Shown here: positions 16,472 to 25,859 of the stretch, piece after piece
Layout of the letters: each line of letters starts with the position of its first letter
Position numbering within the stretch: position 1 is the stretch's first letter
Assembly (NCBI GenBank): GCA_017881185.1
Contig: JADGRE010000046.1
Span: forward strand, 1 to 32,278
Source of the DNA: Pseudomonadota bacterium
GTDB lineage: Bacteria; Myxococcota_A; Polyangia; Polyangiales; JAFGIB01
Length of the DNA stretch: 32,278 nucleotides
Direction of reading: 5' to 3'
The notes under the pieces: generated by a model
Databases searched by the model: none
What the model was told of the DNA's origin: nothing
The model's input: only the letters and a program-made list of their open reading frames with translations
Made by a program: the position numbers and the translations under genes

Positions 16472-18069
16472 TTGGCATCCGCTCGTGCCTGGGGAGGCGC
16501 GTGTGCCAACGCCGCCAAGCGCGTGAGCAAAGCGACATCCACACCCACGTCGGTGCCGTCGCTTGCCATGTCGTGATAGGGACTGGAACCGGCGAGGCGC
16601 GGCGCAGTGTGCAGATCTTCAGCGAAGCGCACGTCGTTCAGCGTCGCGGGGAAGTAGTTCTTGGGTGGGTACGACGCCTTGTCGCCGCCTACGATCACGT
16701 TGCCGGTGACGACTGCACCCGGGAAGTACGTGGAAAGCGTTGGGAGACCTGGGCCGGTACCCGTGCCTATGATCCCGTACTGATTCTGCTGAACGATGTT
16801 GTTGGAGAAGACGAAACGCTGCTGAGGAACGCCTTCCGCCATGATCACGTTGTAAGTGTGGAAGCCCGTGTTGTGATCGACGACGACGTCCACCGGGCCA
16901 CCGATCAATTGCAAGAGCGTGCCACCGCCACCCCAGGTCGTGCCGCCGATGTCGTCGAAGAGATTGTTGGCGATGCGAATGCGCTTGGCTTGTCCGCTCG
17001 GCCAGTTGTCGTCGTGACCGAGGATGTATACGCCCGCGGCCGAGTGCCGAACCACGTTGTTGACGAACGCGACGTCCTCGACCACCGACCAGGGTGCGCC
17101 GCCCTGCTGGTTACGCACCGTCATCAAGATCGCGAAGCCGCTCTGCGCGTTGACCCAGTTGTTCTCGAAGAGATTGCCTTCGATCAGCACACGGCGCGCG
17201 TTCTTGAGCTCGAAGAGGTTCTTCACGGACCACGCCTTGTCTTGTGACGCCGGCGTCTTCCAAGCGAGCGGCTTCTTGAAGTAGTTCTGGCGGATCTCGA
17301 TGTCGGACGGCACGAGCCCTTGGACGCTGGGATCGGCCCCACCGAACATCAGGTTCTCGCCGGCGGCCTCAAGGTAGTTGTTGACGATCCGGAACGGGCC
17401 GGGGCCGTTCCAAGCAGCGATCGCCTGCGAGTCGGCGCCCACCTCCTTGAAGTCTGCGAAATAGGAATCGCTGACCTGGGTGCAGGCGGAATTCATGGCG
17501 AGGCCGCGCCGACTTCCGACGTCGGCGTCGCCGTGGAGGTAGCAGCGCTCGATCATGATGCTGCTCGGCGCGTTCTGCTTGTGCGCATCGTGCTCGGCGC
17601 CCAGGCGCACCAGATCGTGAAGGAAGACGCCGCGGCGTGGACGGATCTCCAGACCGACGAGCCAGTAGTTGTGCGCGCCGGGTGCTGCTGTGATCACGGG
17701 CTCGCCATTGGCTTCGAGCTTCGGCATGAAGCGCGCGTACGAAGGGTCGACTCGGTTGGTAGTGCTCGGGAGACGATCTTCGGACGCGCTGCGTACGACA
17801 ATCCAGCCCGCTCCTGTTTTCTGCGGAAGGGTGAACGGTCCGACGAAGGTGGCGCCGGCCGCGAGCGAGAGTGTGTCGCCCGGACGTGCCGCGTTCAGCG
17901 CGCTTTGCAGGTCGGCGCCGGCTGCTAGCTCGATGTTGCGACCCTTCGGGCGCTCCTGCGGCATGGCGCACGCGCGTGGAGCGGTCGGCGTGCACTGGCA
18001 CAACGCGCGCGCCGGCACGCACAACGCAAGCACAAGCAGGAGGTTGGCACTTCGCCAGCGCGTAGTCAC
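16468..18069 (-). CDS. Secreted right-handed beta-helix protein (lyase/epimerase-like)
   Basis: The product is 533 residues with a GTG start at 18069 whose bases overlap the upstream stop (GTGA). A Sec signal (MTTRWRSANLLLVLALCVPA) precedes the mature part. The section LQSALNAARPGDTLSLAAGATF (about 53-75) is the usual opening of pectate-lyase-like beta-helices. It is followed by many coil repeats with Asn ladders (VRIANNLFDDIGG, IRIVNNYLEAAGE, VFSNNIVQQNQYG). The fold is shared by polysaccharide lyases and by mannuronan C5-epimerases such as AlgG. I cannot identify the catalytic residues. The gene lies directly after the AlgD-like dehydrogenase and before the GT2, so an activity on the nascent or exported polymer in the periplasm or outside is the natural inference. 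Confidence 0.85.
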   Translation of the reverse strand: MTTRWRSANLLLVLALCVPARALCQCTPTAPRACAMPQERPKGRNIELAAGADLQSALNAARPGDTLSLAAGATFVGPFTLPQKTGAGWIVVRSASEDRLPSTTNRVDPSYARFMPKLEANGEPVITAAPGAHNYWLVGLEIRPRRGVFLHDLVRLGAEHDAHKQNAPSSIMIERCYLHGDADVGSRRGLAMNSACTQVSDSYFADFKEVGADSQAIAAWNGPGPFRIVNNYLEAAGENLMFGGADPSVQGLVPSDIEIRQNYFKKPLAWKTPASQDKAWSVKNLFELKNARRVLIEGNLFENNWVNAQSGFAILMTVRNQQGGAPWSVVEDVAFVNNVVRHSAAGVYILGHDDNWPSGQAKRIRIANNLFDDIGGTTWGGGGTLLQLIGGPVDVVVDHNTGFHTYNVIMAEGVPQQRFVFSNNIVQQNQYGIIGTGTGPGLPTLSTYFPGAVVTGNVIVGGDKASYPPKNYFPATLNDVRFAEDLHTAPRLAGSSPYHDMASDGTDVGVDVALLTRLAALAHAPPQARADAK

Positions 18070-19418
18070 GACGTCAGCTCCACTGGTTTGGCGCGAAGGG
18101 AAGCGGCTGCGCGCGCCCGCGGCTCGAGCGGTGCACGCTCGATGCGCTTGACGTTCTGCGTCAGGTCGATGACCACTTGCTCAGGTCGCGCAGCTGCGAT
18201 CGCCGCCGCGCCCGCTGCTCCGTCGTGCACGATGACCAACACCTGCGCGTGCTCGATGAGCTGTGGCAGGTCGTCGCAGAGCAGCGTCGAAAAATGCGGC
18301 AGCTCCGTTTCGATGTAGCGACGGTTTGCGCCGACGAGCCTTCCACGAGATACGAGCTCGTCGAGAATGCGCACGTCCCTACCCTCGGCGATCAATTGCT
18401 TGACCAGCTCGACGCACGGACTCTCCCGCAAGTCATCGGTGCCCGGCTTGAACGCGAGCCCGACCACGCCGACACGTCGGTGACCGGTCGCGAGCACGTC
18501 GGCGAGGCCGCGCAGCACACGCGTCGAGTTGGAGGCCATCACCGCCGACAGCAGTGGAACGTCGACGTCGGCAACGTGAGCTGCCTTGACCAGCGCGCGC
18601 ACGTCCTTGGGCAAACACGAGCCGCCGAAGGCAAAGCCGGGGCGCAGGTACGCCGCAGAGACGTTGAGCTTCTCGTCCAGGCGGAAGATCCGCATGACCT
18701 CTTGGCCGTCCGTACCCAGTGCTTCGCATACGGACGCGATTTCGTTTGCGAAGCAGATCTTGAGCGCGTGGAAGGTGTTGCACGAGTACTTGACCATTTC
18801 GGCGGCGCGCAACGAGGTGTGCACGACCGGCGCCTCCACACCGTCGAAGAGCGAGCGCACGCGCTCGGCCGTGGCGGGATCGTCGCAACCGATCAGGGTC
18901 AACGCGGGGTGCTTGAAGTCGTCGAGCGCGGTGCCCTCGCGCAGGAACTCGGGGCTCACGGCGAGCGCCGTTGGCGGGTGGCCGTTCGGCTGCGCCGTCT
19001 TCGCAAGCGCGGCGCCCACCACGCGTTCGGTCGTGCCGGGCAGCACCGTGCTGCGGATCACCACGGTGTAGGGTTGCTCGCGCGCTCCAATGGCGCGACC
19101 GATGTCCTCGGCCACGCGCGTGAGCGCACCGAAGTCGGGCGAGCCGTTGGGCTGTCCCGGCGTGCCGACGCACAGGAGCGCGACGTCGGTGGCGGCCACT
19201 GCTTCGGCGCTGGAGCATGTGCCGCGAATCCGGCCCGCGGCGCGCATCTCGGCGATCAGATCTGCGAGGCCAGGCTCCATGACCGGAGAAACTCCGGCAT
19301 TCAGCATGGCCACTTTCTCGGGGTTGATGTCCACGCCCCAGACGTCGTGCCCTGCACGCGCAAGGCAAGCCGCGGAAATGGAACCCACATACCCTAGACC
19401 AAAAACGCTAATTCGCAT
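18066..19418 (-). CDS. algD: GDP-mannose 6-dehydrogenase, AlgD-like
   Basis: The 450-residue product oxidises a nucleotide-sugar C6 alcohol to the carboxylate with two NAD+; in AlgD the product is GDP-mannuronic acid. It begins MRISVFGLGYVGSI with the NAD-binding GLGYVG (7-12). The sequence keeps family residues at the numbering of Pseudomonas AlgD: Thr124 in RSTVLPG, Glu157 in SPEFLREGTA, Lys210 in EMVKYSCNTFHALK, Cys268 in GFAFGGSCLPKD, with Lys271 and Asp272. The wording MEPGLADL, ANEIASV and KPGTDDLRESP also follows AlgD more closely than UDP-glucose dehydrogenases as I recall them. Substrate choice is inferred, and UDP-glucose remains possible. It overlaps the upstream GT4 by 11 bases and the downstream beta-helix gene by 4. 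The 15-residue Arg/Ala tail is extra. Confidence 0.82.
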   Translation of the reverse strand: MRISVFGLGYVGSISAACLARAGHDVWGVDINPEKVAMLNAGVSPVMEPGLADLIAEMRAAGRIRGTCSSAEAVAATDVALLCVGTPGQPNGSPDFGALTRVAEDIGRAIGAREQPYTVVIRSTVLPGTTERVVGAALAKTAQPNGHPPTALAVSPEFLREGTALDDFKHPALTLIGCDDPATAERVRSLFDGVEAPVVHTSLRAAEMVKYSCNTFHALKICFANEIASVCEALGTDGQEVMRIFRLDEKLNVSAAYLRPGFAFGGSCLPKDVRALVKAAHVADVDVPLLSAVMASNSTRVLRGLADVLATGHRRVGVVGLAFKPGTDDLRESPCVELVKQLIAEGRDVRILDELVSRGRLVGANRRYIETELPHFSTLLCDDLPQLIEHAQVLVIVHDGAAGAAAIAAARPEQVVIDLTQNVKRIERAPLEPRARAAASLRAKPVELTS

Positions 19419-20622
19419 GACCGATTGCCTCCTGACAGAGTTGTTCGAAATCCTGTGCCACGCGCTGCCACGAGTGGCGCTTCTCGACTAATGCTCGGCC
19501 TGCATGACCGAGCGCGACACGACGCGCGGGATCGCGCAGCAGCGACACGACCGCGTGTGCGATCTGCGCCGGGGAATCCGCAGCGATGAAGTGCTCGCCA
19601 TCCACCAGCGGTAGCCCCTCTGCGCCGATCGTCGTCGAGACCAGGGCCTTGCCCATGGCGAGCGCTTCGAGGATCTTGAGGCGAGTTCCACCGCCGATGC
19701 GCAGTGGCACGACGTAGACCGTGCCCTGCGCTACATGAGGACGTACGTCGTCGACCGTGCCGGTGACGGCAACGCCGCTGTGGCCGTCCCGCTCGAGCAA
19801 GCGCTTGCTGGGATTGCGACCGATGATGGTGAGCGTGGCATCCGGTATCTCGCGCTGAATCAACGGTAGAGTGGTATCGATGAAGTCGAGGATGCCGTCT
19901 TCGTTCGGGAACCAGTCCATCGCGCCAGTGAAGACCAGTGCGTTGCGTTTCTGGGGCGCGGAATCTGGCTGAAAGTACGTGGTGTCGACACCCGTCGCGA
20001 CCGTGCGGATGTGTGCGCTCGGCGCCAGCGCCGTAAGCACATCGCGATCGACCTCCGAGACGGCGACCGTAAGTCGCACGTCTTTACACACTTGCGCTTC
20101 GCAACGTCGCATCTTGCGCCACTCCACCTCCAGCAGCGCCCGCGGCCAAAATCGCGTCTCGGTTCCGCACAGCCGCTGCCAGAGACGATGCTCGACGTTG
20201 TGTGAGAAATGCAGCACCGGGACCGCTGTGCCGAGCGGCACGTTGGGAGTCGCAACCAAGAAGTCGGCCACGCACAGATCGAAGGGAGCGCTCGTGTCTC
20301 CGAGCAGGCGAGTCACCTCTTGCTCCAGCGCGGGCACACGGCACTTCCACAAGTCGAGCGGCATGCTCGAAAACCAAGAGCGTGCAAGCGCCGCAGCCCA
20401 GCGCGCCCCTCCCCGCTTGGGCAGCGTGTGCGGCAAGGACACGACGCGCTCGCAGTGGCTGAGCTCGCGCCGCAGGCCCGCTGGATCATCGTTTGGCCCG
20501 TGAGTGGTGAGCACAGTGACCTGGTGCTCGCGCGCAAGCGCAGAGAGCGTGTGAAGGCTTCGCAGTCTTCCGCCCACCGTGGCAGGCCACAGGCCTCCGA
20601 CTTTGACCCAGAGAATGCGCAT
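19408..20622 (-). CDS. GT4 glycosyltransferase
   Basis: The product is 404 residues from the ATG at 20622 (MRILWVKVGGLWPATVGGRL). A longer frame exists (to 20709) but would run into the amidotransferase gene, whose stop is 2 bases before this ATG. It has a GT-B fold. The N-domain runs to about 190 with the acceptor-side HNVEHRLWQR; the C-domain opens with LVFTGAMDWFPNEDG and carries the donor-binding motif GGGTRLKILEALAMGKALVS, the EX7E-type site of GT4. Sugar transferases tied to exosortase-associated EPS loci have this layout; the donor is unknown. It overlaps the AlgD-like gene by 11 bases. Confidence 0.88.
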   Translation of the reverse strand: MRILWVKVGGLWPATVGGRLRSLHTLSALAREHQVTVLTTHGPNDDPAGLRRELSHCERVVSLPHTLPKRGGARWAAALARSWFSSMPLDLWKCRVPALEQEVTRLLGDTSAPFDLCVADFLVATPNVPLGTAVPVLHFSHNVEHRLWQRLCGTETRFWPRALLEVEWRKMRRCEAQVCKDVRLTVAVSEVDRDVLTALAPSAHIRTVATGVDTTYFQPDSAPQKRNALVFTGAMDWFPNEDGILDFIDTTLPLIQREIPDATLTIIGRNPSKRLLERDGHSGVAVTGTVDDVRPHVAQGTVYVVPLRIGGGTRLKILEALAMGKALVSTTIGAEGLPLVDGEHFIAADSPAQIAHAVVSLLRDPARRVALGHAGRALVEKRHSWQRVAQDFEQLCQEAIGHAN

Positions 20623-20624
20623 GT

Positions 20625-22532
20625 TCAGGCCATTGCCGCCGCGATCGACGCGGGAGGCTCCCCATCGATGAAGATGCGTTGCCACAGCTCGAGGTTCGCG
20701 AGCAGCCACAAGCGTTGACCATGGTTCTTGCCGGCCCGGTGCTCCGCCACCAAACGAGTCAGCACGTCGCGACGAAACAAACCACGATCCAGCGCGCGTG
20801 GGGAAAGCACGAGCTGGTCGAGCAGCGCCGTATGAGATTCGCGCAGCCAGCGACTCACCGGCACCGGAAAGCCCATCTTGGGACGCCGAAGAATCGAACG
20901 GGGCACTAGATCACGCATGGCTTCGCGCAGCACGGCCTTGGTGCGATAGCCGCGCAGCTTGCAGCGCGTCGGCAGAGCCACCACCTGCTCGACCAAGGTG
21001 TGGTCGAGGAAGGGCACGCGGCTCTCGATCGACGCCGCCATGCTCATCTGATCCTGCTTCATCAACAGCTCTACAACGTAGGTTTGCAAGTCGGCATAAC
21101 TGGCGCGCTCGAGCGGACCACCCGAGGCCTGCTCGTACAGGCGCATTCCCGTGGCGTAGGGGTCGCGGGCGCCAATGGCGTTGTCATCGACGAACAGGTC
21201 GCGCTGCATGGCGTGAGGAAACACCGCGAAGTTGTCGAAGAAGAGCGAGCGCGGTCCTGCGTCGAGAGCGAGAAAGGTGCGCTCTGCATAGCGGCGCACG
21301 CGGGCCGGCAGACGCTCGACCAAGCCGCGTAGCGGTGCGCGCCCGCCGCTCAGCGCCCACAGCGGCCGTCCGAGCCGAGCGTTCCAATCGGTAACACGGT
21401 AGCGCTGATAGCCGAGGAACAGCTCGTCAGCACCCTCACCCGTCAGCACCACCTTCACGCCATGGTCGCGCGCCAGCTTCGACACGAAGTAGAGCGGCAC
21501 GCTCGACGGAAAGGCGATCGGTTCGTCTTCGTGCCAAACCAAACGCGGGAGCTCACTGAAGAAGTCCCGTGGCGAAACGACGACACCATGGCTCACGGCG
21601 CCCACAGCGTCGGCTGCGGTGCGGGCGTACATCGATTCATCGGCGTCCTTGTCGGCGAAGCTCACGTTGAAGGCGCGGATCGGTTCCTTCACCAAAGACC
21701 CCATCACCGCGGCGAGCACGCTCGAATCGAGACCACCAGAAAGAAACAAGCCGAGCGGCACATCGCTCATCAAGTGAGAGCGAACGGAGTCGATCAAGTT
21801 GGTGCGCAGCTGCTCGGCGCATGCGCGCATGCTCAAGCCCGAGTCGGCCGGAGCGGTGGGAACTTGCCAGTATTGCCGGACGGCTGGCCCCTCGCTCCGC
21901 GACCAGGTGAAGGTGTGGCCCGGAAGTAGCTTGTGCACACCGCGGAAGAAGGTCTCGCTGCCGGCAAGAAAACCGCTGGCGAGAAACTCCGGCAGCTGGT
22001 GCGTGTCGAGCACGGCTTGCGTCGCGCCCGCGGCCAAGATGGCTTTGATCTCCGACGCGAAGACGATCTCGTCGTCGGTGACCGCATAGTACAACGGCTT
22101 GATGCCGAGCCGATCGCGTGCAAGCAAGAGCCGGCCGCGCGTTCGATCCCACAGCCCAAACGCGAACATGCCAGCCAGCTTCTCGACACAGCCGTCGCCG
22201 TACTCTTCGTAGAGATGCAGGATCGTTTCGGTGTCGCTGCGCGTCTGGTACCGATACCCGCGCTGCTCCAGCTCCGCTCGTCGCGCCGCGTGGTTGTAGA
22301 TCTCCCCGTTGAAGGTGATCCACGAGTTGCCGTCCGCGCTGCTCATCGGCTGGTGGCCGCCAGCAACGTCGACGATCGACAGTCGGCGATGGCCGAGCCC
22401 TACCGGACCTTCGCTCCAGAGTCCTTTGTCATCGGGACCGCGGTGCGCCAGCGCGTCGCGCATGCGCTGCAGACGCACGCTGTCGACGCTGTCGTTGGGA
22501 TTGAGACGGATGATGCCGACGATGCCGCACAT
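20625..22532 (-). CDS. Asparagine-synthase-type amidotransferase (paralogue 1)
   Basis: The product is 635 residues. The N-terminal glutaminase domain begins MCGIVGI, where Cys2 is the nucleophile after Met removal; RGPDD (31-35), RRLSIVD (49-55) and FNGEIYN (74-80) are the usual glutamine-pocket motifs. The synthetase domain has the PP-loop FLSGGLDSSV (263-272), a GEGADELF (about 370) and the C-terminal DQMSMAASIESRVPFLDH. Such enzymes make Asn, but members in exopolysaccharide loci are thought to amidate sugar acids or other carboxylates. Their pairing with a GDP-uronate maker here supports that reading. The 2-base gap to the following GT4 gene implies coupling; upstream lies the only sizeable gap of the operon (91 bases). 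The other paralogue is at 25856-27781. Confidence 0.88.
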   Translation of the reverse strand: MCGIVGIIRLNPNDSVDSVRLQRMRDALAHRGPDDKGLWSEGPVGLGHRRLSIVDVAGGHQPMSSADGNSWITFNGEIYNHAARRAELEQRGYRYQTRSDTETILHLYEEYGDGCVEKLAGMFAFGLWDRTRGRLLLARDRLGIKPLYYAVTDDEIVFASEIKAILAAGATQAVLDTHQLPEFLASGFLAGSETFFRGVHKLLPGHTFTWSRSEGPAVRQYWQVPTAPADSGLSMRACAEQLRTNLIDSVRSHLMSDVPLGLFLSGGLDSSVLAAVMGSLVKEPIRAFNVSFADKDADESMYARTAADAVGAVSHGVVVSPRDFFSELPRLVWHEDEPIAFPSSVPLYFVSKLARDHGVKVVLTGEGADELFLGYQRYRVTDWNARLGRPLWALSGGRAPLRGLVERLPARVRRYAERTFLALDAGPRSLFFDNFAVFPHAMQRDLFVDDNAIGARDPYATGMRLYEQASGGPLERASYADLQTYVVELLMKQDQMSMAASIESRVPFLDHTLVEQVVALPTRCKLRGYRTKAVLREAMRDLVPRSILRRPKMGFPVPVSRWLRESHTALLDQLVLSPRALDRGLFRRDVLTRLVAEHRAGKNHGQRLWLLANLELWQRIFIDGEPPASIAAAMA

Positions 22533-22623
22533 GAGCTTGCTCTGGGGTGAAGCGCCGCGTCGCGGCGCGCGGGAAGCGTGAGCTCCCGTACGAGTGAGTG
22601 AGGTGGACCACGGCGCTCAGCGC
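22533..22623 (-). other. 91-base gap inside the operon, with short hairpin
   Basis: This is the only real gap in the operon, between the heparinase-type gene and amidotransferase 1. It contains GCGCCGCG-T-CGCGGCGC (22552-22568), a perfect 8-base inverted repeat around one base. It also has a direct repeat GCGCTCA-GCGCTCA near its distal end (about 22613-22626). No T run follows the hairpin, so it is a possible attenuator, pause or processing site, or an internal promoter region. I see no clear promoter. Confidence 0.4.
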
Positions 22624-24789
22624 TCAGACAGCGAGGCGCCGCAGTAGATGTGCATCCGATTCAGGAGGAAACAGCTCCGGCAACGGAGCATCGCTCCGCT
22701 CGACGGGTAGCAGCAGCGTGACTACGCGCAGCGGCAGTTGCGTGGTGGCCGTGTAGACCAACGCCGGCGCTGGCTGCAGGTTGCCGTAGGCGCCCGAGAA
22801 CCAACCGCGGATCGGCAACGGATCTTGTTCACCTTCGTGAATCGCCGTTTCGAGCGGGACTGCGGCGATGGCGCGCACGAGCAGGGCGTGGCCACCGGGC
22901 GTTACGACCCGCACCCAGTCCAGCTCTGCGCGCAGGTCGTGCCGCGGCGCGAACTGGAAGCACAGCTCGACGCGCCGTTCCCGTCGGTGGCCGACCTCGT
23001 CGATGTCGTCGATCACGATCCAGTACGACGGCTTGACGAAGATGACTCGCCGCCGATGTGTGAGCGCATTGCTACCGAAGCGGTACGCGTCGTGTTCGCC
23101 GTCGACGAAGTCGAAGACAGCGTTCGAGATCCACGAGCGCAAGCGCGCCCGCGGACGATTCTTCCAGGAAAACGGGCCGTTGGGCACCGCCTGCGAACAG
23201 GCGTCGACCATCACGCTGTTGTGCAGCGCGGTCGATCGGAATGCGTCGCGCCATTTCGGGTCTCCGCCGTAGTTCGGCATGCCCGGGTCGACCATGCACG
23301 GCTCGCCAAAGATGTCGCAGGTCAGCGCAAGCAGATCGGCGTGACCATGCGCACCACTGATCGGGCAACCGAGTGGACCCACGTCGAAGGTCAGCTGGTG
23401 CGCGTTCGGTCCGAAGTCAGTGCGCAGCACGGCATAGCCACCGGCCTCGAACAGACGAGAGGGGGAGTATCGGGCCGGCGCGATGCGTACAACGTCGTGC
23501 ATGATGCGAGGACCCAAGAGCCACGCGCTTTCGAGCGCGTGCCCGCCCGCAGCTTCTGCGAACTCACGCCGACGGAAGAGCGTGGCCGCAGTCGCGAAGA
23601 CACCCCGCATGTCGTCGGCCTTGCGCGGTAGCAGCGGCAGAAGCCAACCGCCGTCCCCGTCACCAATCTGCGCGACGCTGCCGTCGGCGCGGCTGAGCGC
23701 CAACAGGAAATCGACACTGTGCTCGACACGTTCACGAACCCCGGCGGCAATCGGCAGGCCGTTTCGCTCGGCCAAGATCAGGTAGTGCATGTACATCTCG
23801 GCCGTGTAGCGCTGGTAGCAAGTGGACTGCTCGAAGCAGACTCCGTCGGGCAGCACTTGTTGCCCAAGCTGCTCCACGAGAATGTGCTGCGCGATGGTTC
23901 GCCAGCCGGCCGCTTCTTCATTCTCGGGAAAGAGCACGCTCACGTAGAGGAGCCCCAGCGCCTCGCCCAAGAGGTGTGTGTTGGGTGAGAACGTGGTCGA
24001 GAGGTGGCGCGCCACGTGTGTCGCGTGCGCATGAATGGCGCCAAGCACACGGACGAAGACCTCCGGCCGTAGCGCCGCCGAGTCGCGCAGCAACACGAGC
24101 ACCCAGCACCAAGCTATCAGCCGCATCGCCAGCTCGAGGCTGCTCGCCCAGTTCACGCCTTGGCCGGGCGGATTGGCAAGCTGCCAGCGTTCGAGCACGG
24201 CGAGGGTCTGTTCGGCGTAGCGCTCGTCGCGGGTGAACGCATAGGCCTGCGCCCAATGCAGGAGCCACTGATGCCGGTTGAGCTCCCAGATGATCTTGTG
24301 GTCGCCAATGCTGGCTCGATCGAGTGGGTCGATGCGGCTCCAGTGCTTTAGCGGGGCCGTGATGCCCGACACCGGATCGAGGTGCCAGTCCACAGGTTCG
24401 CCGAACTTGAGGTCGCCATAGCCGAGCAGATCGAAGCTGCCACTGAGTGATTTCTCAGCCGCTTCCAGTACCGCCTGACGGGCCGTGGGCATCAGCTCGG
24501 AGATGAGCGCGGGCGTCGCTTGGTGGGTCGCGCCCACGAAGAAGCGCTCGCGAGCACGCTCGCGGAACCGTTCGAGCAGCAGCTGCATCGCGCCGCCTAG
24601 ATCTTCGCGCTTCAAACGGCTGCGAACGGCATCGTCCAACGGCCCGGGCGCTAGACTGCTGCACAGGGACCGCGCGTCGAGCGCGCCGGAGCCGACGAGG
24701 TGCAGTCGCTCGAGCAGCTTGTAGCGCTCCTGTCGCAGCCGACCCGAAAGCTCCGCCCGACTCCAGTGAGCTATGCGTTCGAATCTCAT
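22624..24789 (-). CDS. Heparinase II/III-family polysaccharide lyase
   Basis: The product is 721 residues from the ATG at 24789, chosen because that ATG shares ATGA with the upstream stop; an in-frame start 10 codons earlier is less likely. The N-terminal half (to about 390) is an alpha-toroid-like helical domain, including WELNRHQWLLHWAQAYAF and WCWVLVLLRDS. It is followed by the characteristic beta-sandwich domain with GAHGHADLLALTCDIFGEPC, then VDPGMPNYGGDPKWRDAFRS and TALHNSVMVDA. The His-rich GHGHAD-type loop and YGGDPxWR region are hallmarks of the heparinase II/III-like domain (PF07940; PF16889-like N-domain). It would cleave uronic-acid linkages of the polymer. No signal peptide is seen, so export or periplasmic access is an open point. 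In a biosynthetic operon such lyases usually trim or clear polymer, as AlgL does for alginate. Confidence 0.85.
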   Translation of the reverse strand: MRFERIAHWSRAELSGRLRQERYKLLERLHLVGSGALDARSLCSSLAPGPLDDAVRSRLKREDLGGAMQLLLERFRERARERFFVGATHQATPALISELMPTARQAVLEAAEKSLSGSFDLLGYGDLKFGEPVDWHLDPVSGITAPLKHWSRIDPLDRASIGDHKIIWELNRHQWLLHWAQAYAFTRDERYAEQTLAVLERWQLANPPGQGVNWASSLELAMRLIAWCWVLVLLRDSAALRPEVFVRVLGAIHAHATHVARHLSTTFSPNTHLLGEALGLLYVSVLFPENEEAAGWRTIAQHILVEQLGQQVLPDGVCFEQSTCYQRYTAEMYMHYLILAERNGLPIAAGVRERVEHSVDFLLALSRADGSVAQIGDGDGGWLLPLLPRKADDMRGVFATAATLFRRREFAEAAGGHALESAWLLGPRIMHDVVRIAPARYSPSRLFEAGGYAVLRTDFGPNAHQLTFDVGPLGCPISGAHGHADLLALTCDIFGEPCMVDPGMPNYGGDPKWRDAFRSTALHNSVMVDACSQAVPNGPFSWKNRPRARLRSWISNAVFDFVDGEHDAYRFGSNALTHRRRVIFVKPSYWIVIDDIDEVGHRRERRVELCFQFAPRHDLRAELDWVRVVTPGGHALLVRAIAAVPLETAIHEGEQDPLPIRGWFSGAYGNLQPAPALVYTATTQLPLRVVTLLLPVERSDAPLPELFPPESDAHLLRRLAV

Positions 24790-25859
24790 GCGGCGGTCCC
24801 CCGATACACGCTTGCCCACTGCTCACGCACGCTGGCCCAGGCGTAGGATTGCAGCTCGTCACGTGCCCGAGCTGCCATTGTCCGCGCGTGCGCGGGGTGG
24901 CAGATCAGCGCCGCGATCGCGCTCGCCATCGCGGCTGGGTCATCGGCGTCCACGATCGACCCGGTCTCACCGTGGCGCACCATGGCGGCGATCCCGCCAG
25001 TAGCGGTGGTGACCACAGGCACGCCGGCGGCAAACGCTTCGAGGATGGACAACGGCTGGTTGTCGATCACCGACGAGTTGATGAACACGTCGGCCTGGTC
25101 GTACAGCGACGGCATCACAGCGGGAGCCACGCTTCCGGCGAAACGCACACCTGCGACTCCAAGCGTGTCCGCGAGGCTACGCAACTGCGCTTCCTCACTG
25201 CCCTGGCCCGCAACGGTCAACTGCGCGTCCCGATGTTCACTCTGCAAGAGTGCGAAAGCGCGCAGATTGTTGTCGACGCGATAGTGTCTTTCGAAGTTTC
25301 GGTTGGAGAGCAGCACGGGGCGCAGCATCGAACGCTCGCGGTAGCTGAAGCGCGCGAGGTCGACCACGTTGTGGATCACGCGCGCGCGATACCCGTGACG
25401 AGCAAACACTTCGGCGAGAAACGCCGAGGGAACGACGATCTCGTGAGCCAGGCGCAGCCACGGATGCACGAGCGCCCCCCAGTTCGCGAGGTGGTCCGGC
25501 GCTTCGCCACTGTGGTAGTTGAGGATGACCCGCTTGCCCAGTAAGCGCGCGGCCACCAGAGCAGGCGCGGCCGAGAGCAGGAACGACCAGTACGACGCGC
25601 AAAAGACATGCACGACGTCGCACTGACGGAGCTGCGCGAGACTCGGCACGTAGAGCACTTGGTTGAGCACGGTGCGCGCATACGGAAGCTCGCGAAGCCG
25701 GGCGAGCAGGGACGGAAAGCTGGGGTTGACTGGCACGAACTTGACCACCCAGCCGTCGGCCTCGAGGTGCTCGTGCAGCACGCGCGCTTGCACGGCCTGA
25801 CCGCCGAGGATGTCGAGGCTCGCCGCGACGATGCCGACGCATGGGCGCAAGCTCGTCAT
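24786..25859 (-). CDS. GT4 glycosyltransferase (paralogue 2)
   Basis: The product is 357 residues from the ATG at 25859 (MTSLRPCVGIVAASLDILGG). The frame is open much further upstream but only as a shadow of the amidotransferase gene. It has a GT-B fold: an N-domain with GGQAVQARVLHEHLEADGW, then DVVHVFCASYWSF and the VLLSNRNFERHYRV hinge. In the C-domain, SSVIDNQPLSILEAFAAGVP carries the donor-side motif of GT4 enzymes. It overlaps the amidotransferase gene by 4 bases and the lyase by 4. The donor and linkage are unknown. Confidence 0.88.
   Translation of the reverse strand: MTSLRPCVGIVAASLDILGGQAVQARVLHEHLEADGWVVKFVPVNPSFPSLLARLRELPYARTVLNQVLYVPSLAQLRQCDVVHVFCASYWSFLLSAAPALVAARLLGKRVILNYHSGEAPDHLANWGALVHPWLRLAHEIVVPSAFLAEVFARHGYRARVIHNVVDLARFSYRERSMLRPVLLSNRNFERHYRVDNNLRAFALLQSEHRDAQLTVAGQGSEEAQLRSLADTLGVAGVRFAGSVAPAVMPSLYDQADVFINSSVIDNQPLSILEAFAAGVPVVTTATGGIAAMVRHGETGSIVDADDPAAMASAIAALICHPAHARTMAARARDELQSYAWASVREQWASVYRGTAA

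Noticed and set aside
18177-19397. A 406-codon plus-strand frame opposite the dehydrogenase gene
   Set aside because: The minus strand carries the NAD-binding and catalytic Cys motifs of a known family; the plus frame has none.
22532-24819. Hairpin at 22552-22568 as a classical intrinsic terminator of the lyase transcript
   Set aside because: No T run follows, and the downstream genes have no visible promoter of their own, so read-through is more likely.
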